Assembly: GCA_026874595.1 (NCBI GenBank)
Contig: CM049313.1
Span: 44,360,659-44,424,658 of the forward strand
DNA from: Sipunculus nudus
Taxonomy: Eukaryota; Annelida; Sipuncula; Golfingiida; Sipunculidae
Length of the DNA stretch: 64,000 nucleotides
Direction: 5' to 3'
Shown: positions 27,869 to 42,743 of the stretch, piece after piece
Layout of the letters: the number at the start of each line of letters is the position of its first letter
How positions within the stretch are numbered: the stretch's first letter is position 1
Notes under the pieces: model-generated
Seen by the model: the letters and a program-made list of their open reading frames with translations, nothing else
What the model was told of the DNA's origin: nothing
Databases searched by the model: none
Made by a program: the position numbers and the translations under genes

Positions 27869-30800
27869 TAAGGACAGCTCTCACTCACGACGTTTAGTCA
27901 TTAGACTATACTCTGAATCACCAACCTGTGTCCACCTGATTTTAAAGACAAGTTACTTGAAATGTTATATTTTCAAATAATTTTCTAGAAGGCTGCGCGT
28001 GACGGCCTATATTGGGAATTAAGAATTTTAAAATAAATATCAAGTTTTTTTAATGTTTAACAACATTTTTCAAGTGATCTGACAGATCAGGTGTGTCCCT
28101 TCATGATAAGCTATCTTTGTTTCAGCTGGTTATATTTATTAGATTGTTTACATGGCATCATCCAATCAGTGTCAACTGAAGGTGTTTTTGCATGTGACCA
28201 ATGATCTTGACTGCCATAAGTGGAAACAATATGTTGTAAAATGTATACTGATTTAATTATTATGTTCTGACATAATTCAGTTTACTAACACATTATGTTA
28301 AGTAGTTGTGTATTGTCCTTGTTCAATATTAGTCCCTTTAATCTTCTACCTTAAATCACCATTTACTCCATCAAAACATAACTGTCACCAATTTTTCGAG
28401 CCAAAAAAAAAAAAAAATAAATGAATAAAAATAAATAAATAAATAAGGGAGGGGGGGGGCAGAAGGGATGAAACAGATTATAACTTTTAATAGAGTGAAT
28501 GTCATTGGGCTTCCCGGATAGAAGGAAACCCATTTCGGAAATCAGGAAGCCATCGTTAAAGTCAAACATGTAACATAGGTTGATGTTCCCAACACTGAAA
28601 CTTTCGGATTTTTCTAACTTAGTTGAGTTTTAAGAACTTTTTATGGTAATTGTTTTACATTCTACTCACCTCTGGACCTTAGTCAAAATCATCGGCTGAA
28701 TTTTATATTTCATGTTACAATTGAACTCATTAATTTTAAGTATTGCACTTGTGTAATCCCATGCATGTAACGCATATAGAGGTGGAGATACTCATACACT
28801 TTTCATGTGTAGGCTAAGGAGCTTTTTTTAATCGTTTATCGCTTATTGCTTTCTTTATTCATCCTGGATTAATAATTACGTTATTTTGATTTCAGTATTT
28901 TTCAAGAAATGGCCGACCGACTATATTGACAAAAGATAGTAGCATGCAAAATGTGATTGGCAACGCCAGAGACCTTTCTTTCAGAGACATCAAACAGGCC
29001 AACCTGATGTATAAATGCAACGGTAAGGGAATCTTATATATTTCACCGAGTTTACATGTTGCTTAGGGTCTGACTGGCTGTTATATTTCAGGTACATTCA
29101 TCATGGAAGTCCAAGCATTACGTTTACTGCTTGGTTCCCAAAATAGTGCCATCTAGTGCCTAAACTGTCACGTTCAGGCAAAATTATGGCTCAACCGGAC
29201 TTTGTGACCACCGGCACAATTTCTTGTTTTTAATATGTGGTAACGGTTTACACACCCGTTGAATAATATTATTCCATTTATTTAAAAAATCTATGTCCTC
29301 GCAAGCAAACTATCCTTTTATTTAGAGTTTTTGTAAGACTCACTTTCAGGCTAACTATGTAGGCTTAAAATTCGCAACTTCAGTCTTTCGTCATGTCGTA
29401 TTAGCGAGCGTGTATGAAAACCTTGCTGATTAATTCCTCATAAGCAATGGCTTTCATCTTCCTGATGACGGAAGTCGCTTTAAAAGGTTATAAGGGCAAA
29501 CCGCTTGAATAGAATAATGAATCACTGGCCATACAAATGAGATGACAAAAGTGAATTTTTATTAGTATTCTTTTCAGTTGTATATTAGTTTTTTTTATTA
29601 TACTGTGGATTATATATGTAAATATACTATATATACTGCATGTATATATAATGTTATACAGTATTTTACAGTCTTTTCCTAGCCTGGGCGTATACAAAGT
29701 GGGCTTATTGCCATATAAAATATTTTTGTCTAATGTTTAAAGTATTCTGTCGTTTTTTACAGCTCACTGTACAGAAATTAAATCCTGTCCAGGAGAAGGC
29801 TTTATTGGCAAAGACTGTAAATGTTGGTGTATTGGAAACCCGGTGCAACACTGCCAAGATAGCGGAAGCGTACATGAGCTCAGCGGAAATAGCGACAACA
29901 AAAACGAGACCGGTAACAAATAGAATAAACTCATAATTTTCCATCTTTCACAGACAAACAGCCTACTGGTGTTCGGGTCTAAATCAAAACTGCCAGTCAA
30001 AGCCATCGTATAAAATTTACAAGATATACTATATACACGCCGGATGAACAAGAACACATTCACCAGAAAAGGGAAGAGTTTAAATGGCTTTATTTGATTG
30101 GCGAAATTCTCCCCGCGATGGTTAATGTTTGGTCTAAAACTAGCACCCACCGTGTTCCGGTTGGCGAGTAAAACAACGCGAGTCATTTGATTGGTTCAAT
30201 TCCCTCGTTCATTATTCATGAAATAGACACCAAGGCGGCTCGCTGGATCGAGGTATATGAAAGCGTGGCTGTTACAGACGTTTTAGCATTAAGATGATAA
30301 TTTGCAGTTCTGTGGAGAGCTTTGTATAATTACAATCCAATGTTAATCTTACTCTTCACTCGTGTTTTCTTCACTTCATTTTCCCATCACAATCTACCAT
30401 TTATGCAGATGCCATAATGAAATCGAAAATATACGTTTTGTTCTATTCACATGTTATTGCAGATTGCAAAAATTACCATGATAACTGTGGCAGATGGGCT
30501 GCTGAGGGTTACTGCAGCCATTTGAAATTCAAAAGCTATATGGCCAGCCATTGTAGACAGGCTTGCAACATATGTGAGTATGAAGATGCAGTCGATTTCG
30601 CTGAGATAGACATGCGGGTTATACGTGCAAATTACATATGATCGTTACTCACCTCTGTTAACATCTCTTTTGAGACATTAAACATAAACAATAAATCTAA
30701 TTAAGCAATTGATCTGGAGTAATTCCTTTCGTTCATAAGTGTGTACTTACATTTACCCTTGAAGGGCAATGTCAGGAAAGAATGCACGTTTCATGATTTC

Positions 30801-31020
30801 GCAAGAAGATTGATACGCCCCATGGGGCTGGTAATAGAAGATATACAATACAGGAGTAGTGAGTCGACACCCGGGTTTGGATAAGAAAATAAAACATTTT
30901 TTTATAAATGTTAGAAAAAAAACCTCACAAATTGTACGTTTCTTTTTGCACCAGGGTATATTTTTTAAAGGAAATATTTTGAAATTAATCTAACGTTCCC
31001 CTTTAACCTAAAACATTTAG

Positions 31021-31076
<56 letters not shown>

Positions 31077-34000
31077 GTAATCCCCTTTTTTATTATATTT
31101 ATAAGTTTCGAAATGGAATTTTTAAATTTGAATAATAAAAGAGGGACGAAAGGGAAAATCTTTTGGCCTGCTAGACTTTTAGTATACCAATATCGCGTTC
31201 CATGCCGGTGAACCAATAACGACCAACCACTAACTGCACAATAAGGGTCATCTGCACTTGAATATATTCCCTGTTTTGCGCCTGAATTTCAGGCTGCGGT
31301 GATGGGACAAGTGAATGTGCTGCTCGGGCTGAAAGGGGAGAATGTCAGGACCCAAGATACGCGACGTTCATGCTGCATCACTGTCAGGAAAGCTGCAAAT
31401 TGTGCTCCATACCAGGTCAGTCTAAACGATATACCTGATTATATCGCCTGTGTATTACAGGGGCGCCAATATACGGGAGGATGGTGTATATATCCCACAC
31501 GTTTTGGCAAGGGGCATGGTCAATGTAATCATCACCCCTGCAAATCAGAGTGTAAGATTCATATATTGGAAATTAAATATATTTATAATCAGAATTATAT
31601 ACTTTGGTTCCACTTATCATGAAATACTATATATCTAAACCTGGTTTAGAAATGACCTATACTGGAAAAGTAATCTCTTATTTCTTTTTTTAAATATGAT
31701 ACTTAAGTGTTATATATTTGTAATATGTCACACAGACGATAAAGTTTACACATTAACGTTTATAAGAAAAAGGTTGTCCCAACACGCCTGCTGGTCATTC
31801 AACTCTCCCCCCCCCCCAACACCCACCCACCCCATCCCTGAAGATAAATTGACGCCACTGGTGTTTACCCCTCAGCGCTACGAAGCTGTACTTCAACATT
31901 ACAGGCTCTAGTTATTAGGAGATTTATCTCAGTGCTACGAACCTGTACTTCAACATAACAGGCACTAGTTATTAGGATATTTATCCAAGAGGGTATGCAT
32001 GCATACTTTTCCTGTGTGTTTGTGTTTTTTTATTCACAACATAAATCACGCAATTTTCAGGGCATTTCGGAAATCGATCAATGACATGCCCAATATCTTT
32101 TTATGTTGATCCGGCACATGACATGGATTGAGAAATGTTATCAAAGAATATTCACAAATACACAGTTACATATCTACGATTGAACCTAGGAATATGGAAC
32201 CAAACACCGTTTTGGGAGCATCTCACAAAAGGGACCCACGCATGGCGGATGCTTGTATTCTCTCCTAAGATTAAGATTGAGATTTCAACGATATGTTCGC
32301 CTTTATAACATTGAAAGTATGACCCTGTCATTAATAGAAACAATCTTTTCTCCGAGAACGCGCCGGATTTGGATTGACAAAAATGAGACTGTAGGTCCTT
32401 TATATTTATCTAAATCGTAGTTCATTTATGCACCTCAATTTTACTAATTTTAGGATATTGTATTCTTATATCACCTCTTTCAATCTTTAAATGTCGAAAG
32501 AAAGAAGGAAAGAAAGTTTTTATTCAGGAAAAAGGCCTCAGGCCCAAAGTTCCAGCGATAGCTACAACATGCAAACTATCAACAATGTCACGGTGACTTA
32601 TATAAAACAATATACAACAATAACAAGGTGTAAACATACATGTACACATACACATATTTCACATACATTTACACATAAACATTTTGGTACAAACACTGAA
32701 ATAAATGAATAGATGAATAGAAATCATATGAAGAATTCTATGGTCCTTTTTCTGAAACAGTGAAAAACATATGCTGCAAGATTTATGATATTGTGGGAAT
32801 CTTTCATATTAAAAACATTTATAAAATTCTGTTCAGTAGGCTCATACAAATTTTCAGGCAGATACTTCCTACGCAAATCGGCGTATAAGGGACACTCTAG
32901 TAGAAAATGTGATTCATCTTCAATTATATTATAACCAAGTTTAAAACAATACATGCAAATTCTCTCTTCTCTACTTATGCCCTTATGGCGACCAACCTCT
33001 ATGGCTAACATGTGATTTGAGCATCTTAATTTTGCCAATGCACTTCTATAACTAATATTAGGAACACAAATTAAATATTTTTCTAATGTCAACATAGACT
33101 TAAAAACTCCATATGAGTATAGTTTATTACATGTATTAACATCACTATGCCATTCCTGAACTGCCATATCCATTATTCGCTGTTTAATACAATTAAGAAA
33201 ATTATTAATGTCTCCCACAGTTTGAGCCATCCAAATATAGCCGTAACCAGCTTGAAATAGTAAAGACCTTACATGTGTAACCCAAGTTGTTTTTCCATTG
33301 TAATCTCGCTGTAATAACAATCCATATAAATATTTAGGGTACCTGTTTTCATTCATATGCAATAGCCGGGTCCAATATTTCAAGCATCTTAAGGAGTACT
33401 TCACAAACAAGGGGAGACGCCCACATTCTCCCAAAACTGCCACATTTACAGTACATGTATTGACTTTTAAAATATATTTACAAAACTGGTATTGTACTCT
33501 TTCTATCAACTCTACTCTGTCGTACCCCCAGAGTTCACTTCCATATAAAAGAATAGGAAGAACCATAGTGTCAAAAAGGTAAAAAAGTTGACTGACGCTT
33601 AAATTTTTAAATTTCCCATTAAAATTCCTAATAAAGCAAACCACTTTATTGGCTTGAATGGCTTGTAATTTTTGTGTCTTAGTCCATGAAACTGTAGTTG
33701 TAAATAGAATACCAAGATATTTATAGTCAGTTACAACATCAATCTTTTTGCCTTCTAAGTACCATTTTTCTGTTTTGCGAAGAGCACCCCCATGTCTAAA
33801 TACCATTATTTTAGTTTTATTTAAGTTAACCTTCATGCCATATTCCCTGCAAAATTTTTCTAAATGATCTATTTGTTTCTGGAGTCTTCCGGGTGTGTCT
33901 GCAAAATTCACTATATCATCGGCGAACATTAAAGTCATAAGATTTGGAACTTGTTCATTAATATGTATTCCATTGCAGCCAGAGGTATTTAAAGTTGAAT

Positions 34001-37000
34001 AAAATTCATTTATAAAAATAGAAAATAATAAAGGACTTACCATACATCCCTGCCTCGTCCCTAAAGTGCATTTAAAGTATTCAGTGGTCCCACTGTCTGT
34101 AAGAATACATGATTTCATGTTTGAGTACATAGATCTTAAAACTTTTAATATTTTGCCATTTATACCTTGTTTTAACAAAACATACCATAAAATATCATGT
34201 TGTACACAATTAAATGCCTTAGAAAAATCTATATATATACAGTAGAGTCTACCTCTTCTCTTGGTTAAGTATTTTTTAATTGATCCATATAAAACAAATG
34301 CATTATCAATGGTGCAATAGCCTTTTCTATACCCTGCCTGAGCTTCTGACAATATATTGAATTTTTCAACATAACAAAGCAATCTATTGTTCAAAATTTT
34401 TGTGAAAATTTTACCTAATACATTTAATAAAGATATACCCCTGTAATTTCCTGGGTCCTCCACCGGCCCATTTTTATGTAATGGATAAATAATTGCTTCA
34501 CTCCACTGTTCTGGAAAGCTACCAGAGTGAAGAATATCATTAAACAATTTTTCCAACAATGGAAGTAAATATTGAATAATAGGTTTAATAAGATTAACTG
34601 ACAAGCCATCAGGACAAGGTGATTTACCTGTAGGCATCTGTTTTACAGCATTCTCAATTTCATGTAGTGTTATATAATCATTAAGTTCCCCACTTTCCGC
34701 ATTCTCATCATAACTTCTTTCTATATACACATGTGCCGTATTATAAATATCATCAGAAATAACATTTCTACTACCATTCAGTAAATCCCTAAAATAACTG
34801 AACCAACTTTCTGCTTTAATGCTAGTTGTTTTTCTATGCCTTTTAAAGTTTTTCATGTATCTCCATAGCTCATTTGTATTGTTATTTTCCATCACTCTGG
34901 TTAATGACTCCTGTTCAAACACTTCCTTTTTGTTTACACAAATATTTTTAAAATTTTGCCTCATGACTCTGTATTTCTTCAAATCATTCTGATGTCCTGA
35001 TTTTCTGTATATATTCAATGCTTTAAATTTATTATGCTTTGGATTCGTACAAGTTTCATCCCACCAATCAGGTTGAACCAAACCATCTCCATCTTTATGC
35101 TTATTACCCTTACATTCAACTACTATACATCTAAATATATTTATAAGTTGCTTTACTGCAGCATCCACATCAGAACACTGGTAAAATAACTGCTGGTATC
35201 TGTGACATTCAGGTTGTTCTAGCATTAGATGTATTTTTTCTATGTCACTTATTTTAAATTTGTATTTTACCCATGGATTTACATGCATATCCTGTCCTAA
35301 ATGTTTTACACTGTCTTTTGATTTAACATTCATGGAACATATTATTGGTAAGTGATCAGATATATCTAAAGTTGATACAAGAAAAGAATTGACAAAACCA
35401 TAAAGGTCTGTGCTGACTATAATATAATCCACAACACTTTGTCCTGCATAAGTAAAACATGTGTACTCACCAGTTAAATCTGGGGCAACTCTGCCATTTA
35501 ATATATGAACATTTAGTGAACAGCAAAGGTTTTGAAGGGAAAATCCAAACCTATTTGTTTTACCATCTCTAGTACTTCTATTAATGACAAATTGATCAGT
35601 AGGATATACATTCTCTATACCAATGAATTTTAAATCATCATTTTCAATAAAATCTGGTAAATTACCAATTCTTGCATTTAGATCTCCCATTATAACAATG
35701 CTTAAATCTCCATACTGAGAAAGTATTTGAATTATAATATTTTCCAATCTCAAAATTCCATCATTTTCATCAACATGGTTATATATCGGAGAGCCCTCTG
35801 GTGCAATATATGCACACACCAACAATATGTCCTTTTTTAAATTAAAAGTATTACCATCCAATATTAATGCTATCATGTCTATATATTTAAGAACCTTCAA
35901 AATTTTTAAACTACAGTGTTTACGTATGCACACGAGGACCCCCCCCCCCCCCTCTTGAAATCTGATCTCTTGCTTTACTAAAACAGAGGAAATCATTAAA
36001 ATACCTGGCAAAATCATCTGAAATAGTAGCCCATGTCTCAAGAATACATAAAATATCACACTGTGCAACCATTTGCCTAAATTCTGGCAAATGTAATTTT
36101 GATTTTAGTCCTCCAACATTCCAAGAAATTAATTTAAGAACTTTGTTTTGTGTTTCTTTAGATTTTGAATCATTTATTTTAATATTCGGGTAATTTTGTA
36201 GAGATGTGCTTACCTGTTCAGTGGATAATAAAGAATGAATATAAGAACAAGGTGTTGTTAACTCACCTGTGTGAATGGTCAGTTTTCCTGTTAGTCGTGC
36301 ATCATCATCCTCACCATTATTATGATCATGGTTAGTATTAGTGTGCAGTGCCGGAAAGAAAGATGGTGCTTCATCATCTTCAAGTGCAAACCTTAAATGA
36401 GAAGACAGTAAATTACCTGAATCTGTACTACGAATATTAAGAGAATTATCACACACAATATAATCCTTATTACATACTAAATCTGCATCCTCCTTTATAC
36501 TTATAGAATCACTCACAATATTTTGTTTACATGAGTTTTTCTGAATGATATTATATTTTATCTTTTTGCGACCCTGGCCTGACCGTTAAGCAGATTCATC
36601 ATGTGTTGTGTTTACAGTTGTATAGTCATTTCCCTCACCCCTACTTCTAATACATTTTACATATTTACTGTTTTCATCCCACACAAACACTTCACCCCCC
36701 ATGATCAGTTTATCATATTTCAGTTTTCCTTTGATGCTACTGCCACTCTCCTTAGCTTCTGTGAGTTTTGCTCGCAAGTGTCTTCTGGCCTCTCTGACCC
36801 TCTCGCTAAAGTCTTCTTGTACATAAACATCAGATCCAATCTTCTTCAATTCTCGACGGGCTTGCCCTAGGACTGTTTCCCTTTGTTTGAATCTCCCAAA
36901 CTTAGCAATAATGGGCCTTGGTTTTCCAGGAATTTTCCAAGGCAACCGGTGGGCCCTTTCGATCTCTATGTTCTCCTCCTCTAGTTTCATTTCTTCCCTA

Positions 37001-40000
37001 ATGACTTTTTTTTACTTTGCGTTCGCAGTCGGCCCATGATTCATTACCATCATCCTCATCAATACCATGAAATATCAAATTATCTCTCTTTGAATGTTCT
37101 TCTAATTTATCTACCTTAGCCTTTAGTTTCTTATTCTCATTTTTCATCTCAGCCATTTCCTCTTGTAATTCATCAATTTGGTTTGATAATTTTTGTACAA
37201 TTTCAGCCAGGGTTGGATCATTTGTGTCAGAAAGTCTTACATTTCCGCTCGAGGAACCATCAATTTGAGGCGCGGTGCTTTTATGTTGGAAAGGTTGGGC
37301 TTGGGGGTTTAGAGTTGCAGACGGACCTGTATTATCGCTCACCTGGGTTGAGCCACTGGTTGCAGCCAAAGGTTCTTTCTCTGCCGCCCTTTCTGCACTC
37401 GTGCTTCTCAGTACCCTGGTGACATGCTTGAGGATTGAGCTCTGGTCTTTTTTACTAGGTCTCTCCTTTGGAGGAGGACCGGGATTTAACTCGACGCCCC
37501 CGTCCCGTGTCAACAGTACCACCAACAAAGTTGCTAGACGCAAGGTCAAGGCCATAGATGTCGGATCAAGTGTTATGGTTCCCAGGCGAAATTTACATTT
37601 GATTTTTGGCTGCACAAAACAGCCAATTCGTACGCGCCACACTTTCGTGCTTACGCCCATATTCGCTTGTCTCAGTCTTTTGCACTTTTGTATCGATAAA
37701 ACTTGGTTTTACCTTGTTTAAGCTGCTTTTTTCAACTTTCTTCATGAGAGCCGACAAGACCTACGTCCGACCAGTCCAAAGTCACGTGACATTTCCCCTT
37801 TAAATGTTGATCTATAATATAACATTTAAATATGAAAATAAACTGTATGATAAAATATGAGAAAATATACACGTATTTGTAGGATGTCCGGGCGTCCGGT
37901 TGTCCTTTAAGAGGAAACAAATCGTAACCATTAAACATGAGGCCAGCTTATAGTCCAAAGTCCTTGAATACCCGAAATTAGGTCACGGTGACATTTATTA
38001 TGTGAGCTACAAGCCAAAAACATGAATATAGCAGCCTTGAAGACAGACATGGCACAAATCTTAACCATTTGACCTAGGGCTTTTTTTTATATCCAATGAG
38101 GTCTTTGTAAAGTCTCCTTTTTAACCTGATCTCTGCAAGCCAGAAAAAAAAACAAACTCGCAAAATTATAGCGATTGAACCTGGAAACATATCCCATCAC
38201 ACCAAGGGAGGTCCTGTTCAAAATTTCATGGAAACTTGGGATTAGGTCACAGTGAACTATAATTGTGACCCATGAGCCCAATAAAAACTAAGTTTTTAGC
38301 AGCCTAGAAGTCAGACAAGGCATAAATCCGAACCATAGGAGCGAGAAACGTCATACTTGACATCTAGGCAGGTCTTGGGCCAGTTATATCAGAAACCTGA
38401 AACTGGACCAAACACATGATTTAAGGCAGCCTGAACCTCTGACAAGGCACATATCTTAACCATTTGCCCTAGAAAGTTCAACCTATGGAAATTCTAGTAA
38501 AATTGTTTTTTTTTTTGTACACTTATATTAGGTAATGGAGACCTATATTCTGTGAACTATACGGACACAAAACAGTATATTAGCACCATAAACGTCAGGC
38601 AGGGCACATATAGTAACAGTTGGACCTGGACTCCTGAAATTAATGGGATCCTGAGAGAGGTAACTTTGTTATTAGAAAATAGGTCACTGTGACCTATATT
38701 CTCCTAGCTTTGTGTGGAAATATGATTTGAGCACTGTGAAAATCGGATAGGCACAAATTGTAAGAGGCAGACCTAGGAACTTTATAAATCTCCAGGGAAA
38801 TCAGTGTAGCCGATATATGTTGGAACGTCGGTAAAAACATTGTTTTAGGCCCCTTGTATTCAGTTAGGGCACAAATCAAAACTGTTGGACATCATACTCA
38901 GCATCCGAGGAGTTCGGCAAACTATGGGAAATAAAACGATTATAAGCACTCTGAAAGTCATTCTTTTCATTGTTTAGTGTTGCTGATCAAGTATTTCGTT
39001 TTAGATCATATAATTACACAGTTATACTAGATTGAGTAAAATTTCAAACACACACTGATTTTTTCATTCGCTAATGCATAAATGATCTTTATGCCAAATT
39101 CAGTTGAGCATCATGGCGCCAGGGACACTTATTTAAATAAAAAAATCTATTGTTTCTTCAGACCGATGCAAAATCAAGAAAACCTGTCCAGAAGGTGGCT
39201 TCATCGGCGGAGACTGTGAATGCTGGTGTCCAGGAAATCCCCCGAAACACTGCCAAATTGACGCAAAAGATGAGAAACTTGTAACAGGTAATAAAAATTC
39301 TCTTTTTTGTAAACCTATATAATTCCGTACGAAGTTTTATAGATATTTGAATCATTCAATAATTTGAACTCGTTAATGTTCTTACTTATCTCTCTCATGC
39401 AGCTTCAAGGATGATTAAAATGTCATCACGTGATATTCTGCCTTTCTTGCAGGGTGTAGAAACAAAGATACACGGTGTTCTATATGGGCTGCTAAAGGAC
39501 GTTGCAAGCATCCAAAATACATAGTTTTTATGACGCGATACTGCCCACAGTCTTGTAGCATATGTAAGTATATGGACACGGTTTTATCTCAAGAATTACA
39601 AATAAATGTTCTAATATAATTTGAAAAAGTTCTAGTCTCGAGTTATACGTATCAGTTTTATAACTCCTTAGAAATTCCTCAGTATCTCAAGGAAAGGGAA
39701 TGTACCTTTTGCATGCCTAAGTAAAATACATGGGCCTAACGTCCAAGATCAAAGCAGAGATGGAGCATGTATACACCACATATCCGTTGATTCTTAACGG
39801 GAATCGACCTCTCGATCTTTCAAATTTCGTAAGCACTGTTAAGTTACTTCGCTGGTTTTGATAGAAGATTGTTAATAGTTAGAGATTTCTGGTAGCTAAT
39901 TGGTAGATTCAGTGGTAGTGTGAGGTTAATTTCCCATTCACTGCCATTTCTGGGTATTCATGTTCCAATTCTATTTATAGAAAGGACCAGCAGGATTGTA

Positions 40001-42669
40001 CTTTAAGTGTTGATCATGTTCTGATCTGGCAAGGTCATCATGAGAAAGATCAGATGTTTCGTGTAATAAACTCGTTCGAATCAGTTGCTGTTGTAATGTG
40101 CTCGTTTCTGTGAAGAAACTTCAATGCGTTATATTACCCACTTTAGCTCAGATTCATGAAAGTTATGCGTGCCTCGTATGTTATTTAATTCATTTGTTTG
40201 GGTTTTTTAACACAGTGAATGGAGAGCATACTGTGCTTCGGTGAAAAATCGCTTCATATCATATCACCAAGATAATGCATTACAAGAACTAACACCCGAT
40301 CCGGAAAGTTCACAACTCATTCTGCTCACGTCTAATGTATTTCCGCTAGAACAGAGAGACGGCCGTGTGTGGACTAATTGCTTGAGGCAACTTGATTGCT
40401 TTTAAATAAAAAGCATACTCTGTATACTTGATTTTAATACAACACCAATGTTGTACGGCCTAAACTCAGCTTGGTTAAGTGCCAAATATCTGTGATTTTC
40501 TTATTAATAGATTTGAATGGGCATAATCAGGAGCAACATTATGCCTATTCTCTCACACTTTCAGTTCACTTTTGCTTTATACAAAACTTTCCACCAACCA
40601 ACCCTGTGTCAAGCTCACAGATAACAAGTATTCATTAAACAAACAAAAAAGTTCAAATGAAACGATTTGGAAGACTAAAATGGAATTTGCATATTTTTCT
40701 CCTGTCAGTAAATAATATTGTTATCTAATTCTGATTGGATACCTTTGACACCATTTTTATTTCATTTTGGCTAAATCAGGGGCGTTTTTTTCTCGGTCAC
40801 TGTTTTTGAATATTATGTATATTACACATACAAAGCGAGGTGTAACCCTTTTTGTTTGGATTAATTTATTTCATAGGCCACCTGGACTTCCATGCTAAAA
40901 GGGACCTTTGGGTGGTGACCTGAAGCAATTTCCTTATAAGCCGATCGATGTGTTATGCACATGTTATATAGAATAATCCTCATGTTTTATAGAATAATCC
41001 TCGGAAGGCGAAATATTTAAGCCATTTAGAAGACCAGTTGTAACGACTATAACTTCCAGATTATATACAATAAGTAAAGACTGGGTTAATACCCAAGATA
41101 TGATTAAAAGTTATGTCACACTTTTTTGAAAAACGAAAATCTTACCTCGTGTAACTATACCGGCCAGCAAAGTATTATCTCCAGATGAACATACTGTATA
41201 TTGCAGGCGCAAAATGTGATCAGTGACAACCATAACTCACAACTGCACCATCCAGTTTCGTCCTTTCTACAGATGAACCACTTGTATATATTTCAGGCTG
41301 TGGTGATTCAATGACTAGGTGCGCTACTTATGCTCAACAAGGATACTGCACTAAATCTTTAATCATACAAAGGAGGTGCAGGAAAAGCTGCAATTCATGC
41401 GGACCAAAAGGTAAGTTTTTATAACTCGTCACGGTGATTTTGGTGTAGACTACAATACGGAATAACGCTTTTACCGATACTCATAAGTGTGGAGGCAGTA
41501 AATGATTGCTCGCCTTTAAATCTGCAGGCAAACACACAGTGCCCTCTAGCATATAGAGCCTGATCAGCCAATTCATCAACCCAGTTGTCTTTGCACTGGA
41601 CGTAGTGCTTTTGATAGCCGATCAGCCTGTTATTTGATTTATTTATCAATCATTATTACAGGACCATGAAAAGCCATGAGATTATCTGCTTTCGGCAAAG
41701 TTTGCATCAGAATTTGATCTTGATTAATCTGCCTTGCCTGATATACGGAAAGTTACACAAGGTCTTTCATTCTTTGATAAACGTCAACATTTTTAATTTC
41801 TTTGAGATTTTTGGAATTTGTCGTACATTCTACGTAAGAAACTATTGTAGCCTCGAATCAATAGTCATGATTATTAAATAGATTTGACAGCACGTATAGC
41901 TAACAAATTGGGGATAGTCAGTTTCGTTTGTGCTAATGAGTGTCCGGTTGAATCACGCTTGCCTGCACGAAGACACTTCCGGCTGCGCCAGGTAGTCCTT
42001 TTCTTCCTCCTTCTACACGAGAAACTGCATTGGCAATATCCCGTATCCTATTTCTGAAGTTCACAAGGATTGGATCACCGGAATTAGATAATGTACCGTA
42101 TACGGGTATTGTGGGCTATACCAGCTGACATGTATATACTTTTTTGGGTAAAACAAGTATTTACATCTGCAGAGTTTCATCTTGGTTTTAAACCACGTGG
42201 CAGGGAGCTAGAATATAAGTTGTAAACTCTTCCACGAATAATATAAAAGAACTTATCCTTCTTTTGGATGTCTCTTATAGCTTTTCATTTTTTTCCATAT
42301 ATTACTTATACATTTTCTCGCAATACATGAATGTGTTTTTTTATCAAATATGTATGGACATGAAAGGATATTATTCAGACAGGAAATACTAGAATTTTCT
42401 ATCGTAATTGCAGAATGTAGAAACCTTAGTATTCGCTGCAGTGGATGGGCAATGAGAGGATATTGCAACGACCCGAAGATCAAGGACGTAATAACAAAAG
42501 TTTGTCCCCAATCTTGTAACATATGTGAGTATTTATATACGACTATAGAACCTAACACCCCACTTTACATTAGTGAACTAATCCCGACTGTCCTTATCAC
42601 ACAAGAGGGTGCCCAAGAAATCTGGAGGGTTTATTGCACTGGACTTAAGTCTTTGAACAGGAACTTATA

Positions 42670-42743
<74 letters not shown>

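Larger units (their letters stand above)
32495..37797 (-). mobile_element. Full-length L1/Tx1-like non-LTR retrotransposon
   Basis: 5.3 kb bounded by a perfect 10-bp duplication CTTTAAATGT. On the minus strand: a 5' leader with CACGTG, ORF1 in two overlapping-frame pieces (37660-36586), a 70-bp gap, ORF2 in two pieces (36516-32724), then a 3' UTR with AATAAA and a CTTT-type tail (about 32495-32520). Both frame breaks are at homopolymers. It inserted antisense into the astacin intron between the first and second CWC-ShK-ShK blocks. The TSD and the complete ends suggest a young copy. Confidence 0.93.

Noticed and set aside
31461-31551. Possible exon reading [20 protein letters not shown] between CAG and GTAAG
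   Set aside because: Joining exon j (phase 1) to it puts it in a frame that hits a stop; the Cys-rich reading needs phase 0. Exon j joins exon k perfectly instead.
36601-37803. Plus-strand frames opposite LINE ORF1
   Set aside because: Shadows of the minus-strand ORF1; no domains of their own.
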